From the NCBI RefSeq assembly GCF_005116645.1, contig NZ_SWCM01000010.1:124001-188000 (forward strand): DNA of 64,000 nt. The letters are read 5' to 3'. The DNA is from Desulfopila sp. IMCC35006. Its GTDB lineage: Bacteria > Desulfobacterota > Desulfobulbia > Desulfobulbales > Desulfocapsaceae. Shown in pieces: positions 56,183 through 64,000 of the stretch; position 1 is the stretch's first letter, and each line of letters opens with the position of its first letter. Position numbers and translations under genes: made by a program. A model generated the notes under the pieces. That model made no database searches. It was given only the letters and a program-made list of their open reading frames with translations, and was not told the origin of the DNA.

Positions 56183-56608
56183 ATGATTACGACGGATATC
56201 ACTTTGTTTATTCAGATTGTTAACATGATTGTACTCATGTTTCTCCTTAATGGAGTCCTCTATAAGCCTATTCGGAGGATTCTCAAGGAGAGATCTGGAA
56301 AACTGCAGGGAATGCAGGAAGAGATCTCGAAATTCGAGAAAAACGCAAAACTCCGGCAGGAAGAGGTTGATGCAAAGATGGCTCAGGCTTCTGGTAAGGC
56401 CAAAGCCGCACTCGACACCGCGCGAGCTGGAGCACAAGTAGCCGGCGACGAAAAGCTGGCGGCAATTAAGGCAGAGGCTGATGCGGTCAAGGAAGGCAAA
56501 CTCGCCGAACTTAAGGCAGAGATTGGTACAGCCAGAACTAGTTTGCAGGCCGATTTGAGTGGGTTTGCAACCGAAATGGCAAGCAAAATTCTGGGGAGGA
56601 GTATCTAA
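56183..56608 (+). CDS. ATP synthase F0 subunit b'
   Basis: 141 aa. One N-terminal membrane helix (IQIVNMIVLMFLLNGVLYKP), then a long charged coiled coil (EISKFEKNAKLRQEEVDAKM, and further). This is the short b-like subunit that pairs with the longer b encoded next, forming the peripheral stalk. AGGAGC precedes the ATG. First gene of the F1 cluster, 2 bp before atpF. Confidence 0.88.
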   Translation: MITTDITLFIQIVNMIVLMFLLNGVLYKPIRRILKERSGKLQGMQEEISKFEKNAKLRQEEVDAKMAQASGKAKAALDTARAGAQVAGDEKLAAIKAEADAVKEGKLAELKAEIGTARTSLQADLSGFATEMASKILGRSI

Positions 56609-56610
56609 TA

Positions 56611-57303
56611 ATGAATGGAGAGAAGCATATTGCACGGCTGATAAGCCTGCTGACATTGACTCTTTGGTTCGCTCTGTCTTTCGGAACGGTTTTCGCATCT
56701 GAAACTGGAGCCCATGCACCGGCCGGTGATCAGGCGATGACCGCTGAGTCCACACATGCCGGCGATGCTGCTGCCCCGGCGCACGGCGAAGGTGGTCATG
56801 CAGTCAGCAACAGCCTGTCGGCCGCCAAGGTCAAAGATCTCGGCTGGCGGGTGGTCAACTTCATCGCCCTGATGATTATTCTGGTAAAGTTTGGTGCCAA
56901 ACCGATTGGTTCCGGTCTTTCCTCACGCCGCAAGAAAATCAAGGATGAGATTGAGACTCTGGAGCAGAAACGGGCGGCAGCTGAGAGTTCATACAATGAA
57001 TTTCAGGCTAAACTGGCCACGGTCGAATCAGAAATAGACAAGATTGTGGAACGGGCTATCGCCCAAGCCGAAGTTGAGAAAGCCAAGATTCTCGAGAAGG
57101 CTGAGCAGGGAGCCGCCGATTTAATGCGTTCAGCTGAAATGGCTGTGCAGAATCAGGTCACTGAAGCTCGGCGAACCCTCAAAAACGAGGTGGCCGACCA
57201 GGCGGCTGTTATTGCCGAAGAAATCATCGTCAAGAATCTCACCATGGATGACCAGGTGAAGATCATCGAAACTTATTTAGATAAAGTGGGGGCCGTACAG
57301 TGA
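56611..57303 (+). CDS. atpF: ATP synthase F0 subunit b, with N-terminal signal-like segment
   Basis: 230 aa. Residues 1-31 look like a signal or extra helix (LISLLTLTLWFALSFGTVFA), then an Ala/His/Glu-rich segment (about 32-75), then the true membrane helix (WRVVNFIALMIILVKFG) and coiled coil. The longer b with a signal-like start is known in several Desulfobacterota. Peripheral stalk with b'. It overlaps atpH by 4 bp. Confidence 0.9.
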   Translation: MNGEKHIARLISLLTLTLWFALSFGTVFASETGAHAPAGDQAMTAESTHAGDAAAPAHGEGGHAVSNSLSAAKVKDLGWRVVNFIALMIILVKFGAKPIGSGLSSRRKKIKDEIETLEQKRAAAESSYNEFQAKLATVESEIDKIVERAIAQAEVEKAKILEKAEQGAADLMRSAEMAVQNQVTEARRTLKNEVADQAAVIAEEIIVKNLTMDDQVKIIETYLDKVGAVQ

Positions 57304-57845
57304 AACAGACTATCCTCGCAAAAAGATACGCCAAGGCAATATTCACCGTCGGTCAGGAGCAGAAAAAATACGAAGAGTACGGAGAGGTTCTCCAAGGCCT
57401 GGCCGATTTATATTTGAGTCATCCGGAGGTTGTTGACGCTCTGACTAATCCCCTCTATCCAATGGATGTTAAAGAAAATGTCATGAAAGGGATAGTAGGT
57501 TCCATGAAGGTTGATACGATCATGGGCAACTTTCTCAATCTTTTAGTTCAGAAAAAACGGGCAGAAATATTGCCGGAAATAGCTGTAGCCTATCAGACCA
57601 TGGTTGATGAAGCAAAAAACATCAGCCATGGCAATGTTATTTCAGCAATTGAGCTGAGTGATGAGTTAAAAGAAAATGTACAAACAATTTTAGAAAAGTT
57701 AACAGGCAAGAAAGTTAAACTCACAACCAGTGTCGACCAATCCATCATTGGCGGTATCATTGCCCAGGTTGGTGATCTGGTTTTGGACGGGAGTATAAAG
57801 ACCCAGCTTGCAGGTTTAAAAGATTCCATTAAGGGGAGAGAATAG
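57300..57845 (+). CDS. atpH: ATP synthase F1 subunit delta
   Basis: 181 aa. N-terminal helical domain (ILAKRYAKAIFTVGQEQKKY) that binds the top of alpha, and the C-terminal GGIIAQVGDLVLDGSIKTQL signature. Links the stalk to F1. Its GTG start overlaps atpF and its stop codon adjoins the atpA ATG, so translation is coupled. Confidence 0.95.
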   Translation: MKQTILAKRYAKAIFTVGQEQKKYEEYGEVLQGLADLYLSHPEVVDALTNPLYPMDVKENVMKGIVGSMKVDTIMGNFLNLLVQKKRAEILPEIAVAYQTMVDEAKNISHGNVISAIELSDELKENVQTILEKLTGKKVKLTTSVDQSIIGGIIAQVGDLVLDGSIKTQLAGLKDSIKGRE

Positions 57846-59369
57846 ATGCAGATTAAAGCCGCAGAAATTAGTCAGATTATCAAAGATCAGATTGGGGCCT
57901 ATGAGACCAGCGTTGATCTGAACGAGACTGGTACCGTTATCTCCGTAGGCGACGGTATTGCCCGTGTTTATGGCGTACAGAACTGTATGGCCATGGAACT
58001 GTTGGAATTTCCTGGTGGAATTATGGGCCTTGCCCTGAACCTTGAAGCTGACAACGTTGGTTGTGCTGTTCTTGGCAACGTGTCCAATATCAAAGAGGGC
58101 GATATTGTCAAACGTACCGGAAAAATCGCCGAGGTACCAGTAGGACCCGCCATGGCTGGTCGTGTTGTTGATGGCATTGGCTCACCCATCGATGGACTCG
58201 GGCCAATCAACTCTGAATTCACCTCAAAAATTGAAGTGCTGGCTCCTGGTGTTATCGCCAGAAAAGGTGTTCATCAGCCCTGTTATACCGGTTCCAAGGC
58301 TGTTGATGCCATGACCCCGGTTGGCAAGGGGCAGCGTGAGTTGATTATCGGTGACCGTCAGATTGGTAAGACTTCTCTTTGTGTTGATGCTATCATTGCA
58401 CAGAAAAATACTGACGTACATTGCATCTATGTGGCTGTCGGCCAGAAAAAATCAACCGTTGCTCTGGTTGTAGAGGCCCTCAGAAAGCATGGCGCGATGG
58501 AATACACCACCGTGGTTTCCGCATGTGCCTCCGATCCGGCTCCAATGCAGTATATCGCGCCTTTTGCCGGTTGCTCCATGGGCGAATATTATCGCGACAA
58601 CGGGATGCATGCTCTCATCATTTACGATGATCTCTCCAAGCAGGCTGTTGCCTATCGTGAACTTTCTCTGCTGCTGCGCCGCCCGCCGGGACGTGAAGCA
58701 TATCCTGGTGATATTTTCTTTAACCATTCGCGTCTGCTGGAACGCTCGGCAAAGGTCAATGACGAGCTCGGAGCGGGCTCCCTCACCGCCCTGCCGATCA
58801 TCGAAACTCAGGCTGGAGACGTTTCCGCCTTTATTCCGACGAACGTTATTTCTATTACCGATGGTCAGGTCTATCTTGAGCCGAACCTGTTCTTCTCTGG
58901 TGTTCGTCCGGCTATCAACGTAGGTCTTTCCGTATCCCGCGTCGGTGGTTCCGCCCAGGTAAAAGCGATGAAGCAGGTTGCAGGTACCCTCCGGCTGGAT
59001 CTTGCCCAGTATCGTGAGCTCGCCGCGTTTGCTGCTTTCGGCTCAGATCTCGATGCCAGTACCCAGGCCAAACTGACCCGCGGGGAAAGGCTGGTTGAAA
59101 TTCTCAAGCAACCGCAATATCAACCGCTGCCAATGGAGAAGCAGGTCACTATTCTCTACGCTGGCTCCAACGGCTATCTTGACAAACTGCCTATTGATAC
59201 CCTGGCTGACTATGAGAGAGAATTGTACAATTATATTGAATCCAACGAGTCGAGTATTTTCAGTGATCTGGTTGCGGAAGAGAAATTTACCGATGCAATC
59301 AAGGAGAAACTTAACAAGGTACTGACGAGCTTTGGCGATACTTTCAAGGCGACAAAAGGTCTTAACTAA
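57846..59369 (+). CDS. atpA: ATP synthase F1 subunit alpha
   Basis: 507 aa. P-loop GDRQIGKT at residues 169-176; [13 protein letters not shown]; the Arg finger region in [17 protein letters not shown]. Non-catalytic nucleotide subunit of the alpha3-beta3 hexamer. The start directly follows the atpH stop codon. A repeat element of family B in minus orientation fills the gap to atpG. Confidence 0.98.
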   Translation: MQIKAAEISQIIKDQIGAYETSVDLNETGTVISVGDGIARVYGVQNCMAMELLEFPGGIMGLALNLEADNVGCAVLGNVSNIKEGDIVKRTGKIAEVPVGPAMAGRVVDGIGSPIDGLGPINSEFTSKIEVLAPGVIARKGVHQPCYTGSKAVDAMTPVGKGQRELIIGDRQIGKTSLCVDAIIAQKNTDVHCIYVAVGQKKSTVALVVEALRKHGAMEYTTVVSACASDPAPMQYIAPFAGCSMGEYYRDNGMHALIIYDDLSKQAVAYRELSLLLRRPPGREAYPGDIFFNHSRLLERSAKVNDELGAGSLTALPIIETQAGDVSAFIPTNVISITDGQVYLEPNLFFSGVRPAINVGLSVSRVGGSAQVKAMKQVAGTLRLDLAQYRELAAFAAFGSDLDASTQAKLTRGERLVEILKQPQYQPLPMEKQVTILYAGSNGYLDKLPIDTLADYERELYNYIESNESSIFSDLVAEEKFTDAIKEKLNKVLTSFGDTFKATKGLN

Positions 59370-59377
59370 CCCATTAA

Positions 59378-59477
59378 AAGTGTGAGGTGCTTTTCAGCAC
59401 CTCCCTGAGGGGGGTAAGTTCCTTCACGAAATGACTACTTACCAAAAATACTAAGGAACTCATTTCCAAGTCACTAA
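59378..59477 (-). repeat. Hairpin repeat family B, minus-oriented copy between atpA and atpG
   Basis: Read on the minus strand: TTAGTGACTTGGAAATGA, a hairpin arm/loop, AGTCATTTCGTGAAGGAACT, TACCCCCCTCAGGGAGGTGC, TGAAAAGCACCTCACA. The hairpin arms here are less regular than in other copies. This copy runs opposite to the operon, 18 bp before the atpG ATG. Confidence 0.75.
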
Positions 59478-59495
59478 TTTCATATAGGTCAAAAT

Positions 59496-60365
59496 ATGGC
59501 GACTCTAAAGGAAGTAAAAACCAAAATCTCGGGTGTCAAAAAAACAGCCCAGATCACCAAAGCCATGAATATGGTGGCTGCGGCGAAACTGCGTGGTGCC
59601 CAGGAAAAGATGGAGGACTTTAGACCGTACACGGCAAAATTTGTTGAAGCGATGTCCAATCTTTCTGGTGGTGCGAACACCAATGCCTTTCCATTGATGG
59701 AAAATCGAGATGTAAAGGCAGTGGAATTGGTGGTTGTTACCTCTGATCGTGGGCTGTGCGGCTCCTTCAATGCCAACATCATTAAACTTGCGTTGCAAAA
59801 GATGGTGGAATATGAAGGACAGGGCAAAAAAGTAAGTTTTGTCTGTGTCGGTAAAAAAGGATATCAGCTGTTACGAAAAACGGACAAGGTCAGAAAAAGG
59901 TATAATGAAACAATGGGGAACTTCCAGATGTTTCATGCCAGGGAAATTGCTACGGATCTCGCAGATAATTTTCTGAACGGTACAACTGATAAGGTTGAAA
60001 TATTATTTGGTGAATTCCAGTCAGTCGTTCGTCAGGTACCCGCAGTTGCACCTTTTTTGCCTGTTCAACCTGTTGCGGCGGAAGAAGGTGCCGAGAAGAA
60101 AATCACTGGTGACTATATTTACGAGCCTTCCAGCGAGGAGATCATGGATGTCCTCCAGCCCCTGTATCTCAACGTACAGATTTATCATGCAATGCTTGAA
60201 GTGGGGGCAGGCGAACATGCTGCCCGTATGACGGCAATGGATAATGCCACCAATGCATGCAAGGATATTGTCAAAAACCTGACAGTTGTCTACAACAAGG
60301 CTCGACAGGCTGCCGTTACAAGTGAGCTTATGGACATCGTTGGCGGTGCAGAAGCCCTGAAATAA
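59496..60365 (+). CDS. atpG: ATP synthase F1 subunit gamma
   Basis: 289 aa central-shaft subunit. N-terminal helix KEVKTKISGVKKTAQITKAM and C-terminal ARMTAMDNATNACKDIVKNL are the two helices of the rotor coiled coil; TSDRGLCGSFNANI is the family signature. An insertion near residues 185-200 is Ala/Glu-rich. Ribosome site is weak (GGTCAAAAT), and the preceding gap carries a repeat. Confidence 0.96.
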   Translation: MATLKEVKTKISGVKKTAQITKAMNMVAAAKLRGAQEKMEDFRPYTAKFVEAMSNLSGGANTNAFPLMENRDVKAVELVVVTSDRGLCGSFNANIIKLALQKMVEYEGQGKKVSFVCVGKKGYQLLRKTDKVRKRYNETMGNFQMFHAREIATDLADNFLNGTTDKVEILFGEFQSVVRQVPAVAPFLPVQPVAAEEGAEKKITGDYIYEPSSEEIMDVLQPLYLNVQIYHAMLEVGAGEHAARMTAMDNATNACKDIVKNLTVVYNKARQAAVTSELMDIVGGAEALK

Positions 60366-60408
60366 TAATTTATCAAATTGATAATCAACGACTTTAGAGG
60401 AGGGGTAA

Positions 60409-61830
<1,422 letters not shown>

Positions 61831-61988
61831 AAGATAATCTAGTTTTAGATACTACTCCCGAGGGGGGATAGCGCCTTGCGCTATGCCCCTTGCGGGGTGC
61901 AGGTACTTTTAAAAAATCCGCTTTTCGGCCAAACAGGAGCGGAAAAGAGAAATTTAAAGTACAAATAATTTGCTCAAGAGGATATCCG

Positions 61989-62399
61989 ATGGGACAACAG
62001 ATAAGACTTGAGGTCGTTACTCCGACCGGCGCGAAGGTTAACGAAGATGTTGATATCGTTAATGCTCCCGGCTATGGCGGAGACTTCGGCGTACTGGCTA
62101 ATCACGCGCCTTTTCTGTCGACAATTAAAATCGGTACTCTTACCTATGAGAACGGCAAAAAAAGAGAATCCCTCATGATCAGTGGAGGATTCTGCGAGGT
62201 CTCAAATAATAAGATCACCTTTCTCGTTGAGAGTGCCGAAGCCGGCAGTGAAATAGATGTTGAAAGGGCAATGAGAGCAAAAGAAAGAGCTGAAAAGCGA
62301 CTTGCTCAGGCTGCTCAGCAAACGGACAATTTTAATCGTAGAAGAGCGGAAATCGCTCTGCAGCGTGCGCTTGCCCGATTGAAAGTTGCAAACCGTTAG
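61989..62399 (+). CDS. atpC: ATP synthase F1 subunit epsilon
   Basis: 136 aa from the ATG at 61989, with AAGAGGA 8 nt upstream; the frame is open back to 61890, but that part is not like epsilon. N-terminal beta domain ([36 protein letters not shown]) and C-terminal two-helix domain ([10 protein letters not shown]). The stop codon TAG is part of TTAGTGACT, the start of a repeat. Last gene of the operon. Confidence 0.95.
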   Translation: MGQQIRLEVVTPTGAKVNEDVDIVNAPGYGGDFGVLANHAPFLSTIKIGTLTYENGKKRESLMISGGFCEVSNNKITFLVESAEAGSEIDVERAMRAKERAEKRLAQAAQQTDNFNRRRAEIALQRALARLKVANR

Positions 62400-62468
62400 T
62401 GACTGAGAAATTCATATCCCTCCATAAGGGGTACTGAAAAGATTCGGTAAAAGTTTTTGGCGTAATGA
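62396..62468 (+). repeat. Degenerate hairpin repeat family B after atpC
   Basis: TTAGTGACTGAGAAATT, then CCCTCCATAAGGGGTACTGA, and GGTAAAAGTTTTTGGCGTAA, matching the middle and 3' hairpins of the other copies. The TAG is the atpC stop codon. Its 5' hairpin is largely lost. Confidence 0.6.
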
Positions 62469-62490
62469 GCTGAATACTGAAGAAACAAAT

Positions 62491-62530
62491 AAAAAAGGGT
62501 CGCTCTCGCGAGAGAGCGGCCCTTTTTTAT
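62491..62530. terminator. Bidirectional terminator between atpC and the amidase gene
   Basis: AAAAAAGGGTCGCTCTC, loop GCGA, GAGAGCGGCCCTTTTTT: a long near-perfect stem with A and T tracts on both sides. Suits two converging genes. Confidence 0.9.
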
Positions 62531-62585
62531 TTGATGGATCGGCACGAGCGCTCAGGACATCAAATAGTGTTGTCAGAAAGCAGTA

Positions 62586-64000
62586 TCATTTATCGAGGGA
62601 GAGCTGCGCCGTTGTCTTACTCACATAGGCACGGATGCCACTGGCAATTTGCTCTGTGATCATCGTCATGAATCTCGGATCCTGTAAATTTTGGGAATCC
62701 TGTTCATTACTGATGAAAGCTACTTCAATCAGGATGGCCGGCATTTGGGCACCAATCAAAACATAAAACGGTGCCTGTTTGACGCCAAGGTTTTTTATAT
62801 CGGCATAGCCGTTGCTCTTTGCCCCTTCAACAATGGTGCTGTGCACCTGCTGCGCCAATCTGGAAGATTCACTGATCTTCGAATTTTTCATAATATCCGA
62901 CAGAATATCCTGAAGATCGCTCATCTGATGCGTGGATGTGGCATTTTCCAGGGCAGCAACCCTCATTGCCTCTGCATTGGTACTCAAATTGAGATAGTAT
63001 GTTTCAAGCCCGCGAACTTGTGCCGATGGATGCGCGTTTACATGAAGCGACACAAAGAGGTCACCATTCTGCGTATTGGCAATTGCGGTACGTTCTTCAA
63101 GAGGTATAAAAACATCTTGATTCCGGGTTAGAATTACCTGGCAATGGAGCTCTTTTTCAAGAATGGGGGCAAGCTTTGTGGCAAGATCGAGCACTATATC
63201 TTTTTCTTTCAAACCAAAGGCCATGGCGCCTGGATCCTTTCCTCCATGACCTGGATCGAGAATAATTTTTCTAACCCCTAAGCCAAGCTGTTGCGCCAGA
63301 GAAAGAGGCGCGCTGGATGAGACTTCTTCTATCTTGGGCTCATTTTTAGAAGGGGATGGGGAAAGTACTATCTTTTTGGCACCTCGCAAAACGGCAATGT
63401 CTCTTTTCTTGGTGTGTTCTGTTATTCCGGGGATATCCTGCCGGTGGCCGACGATTTTGCCAGATGGGAGCTGCGCGGATTTTTTACTTTCGCCGCGGAC
63501 ATCTATCACCACTCTGAAAGGATTCGGCAGGTTAAATATTTTGTAATCGCCAATGGACTGAAGATCCAGAACAACGCGAACTGTATCCGGATTCAACTGC
63601 GCGGTGTGAATACCGCGAAGAAGCCCTCCCTTGATAGGAACAGGCGCTCGATACTGCGGTGCAATGTAGCTCTTATTGAAGTCTATGTAGAGTTTGTTCA
63701 GCGCTTTCGGCGTCTCTTCTCTCTGGAAATCCTTATAGCTGACCGGGGCGGAAGATTTGATTACGACCCGCGTATAATTGTCTGAAGACCAATATTTAAC
63801 GGGAAGTACATCACTGAGCTTGTTATGGCCGAAAGACGACAGTATTGATTTTGGCAAGGCGATATCATTCTCCCTGGATAACCCTTTCAGGAGTTCCTCC
63901 GCCTGCGGGCGCATGTCACTTTTGGGATACTTATTTACGATTTCAATGAGAGGATCTGCGGCCCTGCGGGGGTCGTTTTTTTTGTCCAGGTAGAGTTGGG
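62586..64000 (-). CDS. N-acetylmuramoyl-L-alanine amidase, AmiC type (N-terminus outside window)
   Basis: The frame remains open through the right edge, so only the C-terminal part is seen. A TPR-like stretch (about the first 35 visible residues) is followed by an AMIN domain (YTRVVIKSSAPVSYKDFQRE, VRVVLDLQSI) and an amidase_3 domain with IILDPGHGGKDPGAM (zinc His), LEERTAIAN (zinc Glu), SLHVNAHPS and a final Glu in LIEVAFISNEQD. Cleaves peptidoglycan side chains during daughter-cell separation. The 442-aa ATG frame from 63914 is probably internal. Confidence 0.9.
   Translation of the reverse strand, partial: QLYLDKKNDPRRAADPLIEIVNKYPKSDMRPQAEELLKGLSRENDIALPKSILSSFGHNKLSDVLPVKYWSSDNYTRVVIKSSAPVSYKDFQREETPKALNKLYIDFNKSYIAPQYRAPVPIKGGLLRGIHTAQLNPDTVRVVLDLQSIGDYKIFNLPNPFRVVIDVRGESKKSAQLPSGKIVGHRQDIPGITEHTKKRDIAVLRGAKKIVLSPSPSKNEPKIEEVSSSAPLSLAQQLGLGVRKIILDPGHGGKDPGAMAFGLKEKDIVLDLATKLAPILEKELHCQVILTRNQDVFIPLEERTAIANTQNGDLFVSLHVNAHPSAQVRGLETYYLNLSTNAEAMRVAALENATSTHQMSDLQDILSDIMKNSKISESSRLAQQVHSTIVEGAKSNGYADIKNLGVKQAPFYVLIGAQMPAILIEVAFISNEQDSQNLQDPRFMTMITEQIASGIRAYVSKTTAQLSLDK

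Noticed and set aside
61850-61915. Another copy of repeat B between atpD and atpC
   Set aside because: CCCGAGGGGGGATA and the nearby GC-rich hairpin are only vaguely similar; the conserved TGAAGGAACTTA and TTAGTGACTT elements are missing.

Overview
The window is chromosomal DNA from a sulfate-reducing bacterium of the Desulfobacterota, most likely Desulfobulbales. The evidence is a complete dsrA-dsrB-dsrD operon for dissimilatory sulfite reduction, together with a SecDF fusion, a NIL-domain ferredoxin, a KpsF-type arabinose-5-phosphate isomerase, BamD (so Gram-negative with an outer membrane) and an F-type ATP synthase with separate b' and b subunits. The genus is an inference from gene content; no 16S rRNA or tRNA gene was seen.

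Layout. 0-6.4 kb: YhaM-like HD hydrolase, holB, PSP1/RicT, metG, yggT, DivIVA-like, YggU. 6.5-8.6 kb (minus): an HDOD protein and an unrecognised 241-aa protein, separated by a palindromic MITE-like element. 8.9-14.7 kb: dnaG, rpoD, dprA, rpe. 14.8-18.7 kb: dsrABD with a consensus promoter, an intercistronic hairpin and a strong terminator, then birA. 18.7-21.3 kb (minus): metK-ahcY of the SAM cycle, then a second copy of the MITE-like element. 21.8-27.2 kb: kdsD, a large membrane protein with an E2/ubiquitin-conjugating-like domain, a divergent cNMP-binding/DUF4388 protein, and a HAD phosphatase. 27.2-33.5 kb: secDF-ykgJ, the NIL ferredoxin and trxA-trxB-bamD. 33.9-39.4 kb: hemL, the F0 half of ATP synthase (atpZ, atpI, atpB, atpE), a nucleoside phosphorylase and rimO. 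39.7-43.4 kb (minus): UPF0047, a His-rich small protein, a UbiD decarboxylase, an RluB-type pseudouridine synthase and HU/IHF. 43.7-50.9 kb: glycogen synthase, GAPDH and a 1425-aa dikinase-like protein with a large unrecognised N-terminus. 51.3-55.9 kb: a Cys-rich small protein, an ArsR/DUF2892 pair, an isochorismatase-family hydrolase and alaS. 56.2-62.4 kb: the F1 half of ATP synthase (atpF', atpF, atpH, atpA, atpG, atpD, atpC). 62.6 kb to the end (minus): a truncated AmiC-type amidase.

The gene set is mostly core: replication and transcription (holB, dnaG, rpoD, dprA), translation (metG, alaS, rimO, rluB), respiration and energy (dsrABD, split ATP synthase), envelope (secDF, bamD, kdsD, amidase) and carbon storage or glycolysis (glgA, gap).

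The least explained items are: (1) the E2-like/transmembrane/helical-repeat protein at 22.8-25.3 kb; (2) the 1425-aa PEP-synthase-like protein without a PEP barrel; (3) two ~170-bp palindromic elements with conserved ends and core, different but self-complementary arms, and flanking 11-bp direct repeats; (4) a second dispersed family of hairpin repeats with covarying arms, three copies of which begin on the TAG stop codon of the preceding gene (atpB, the dikinase gene, atpC).
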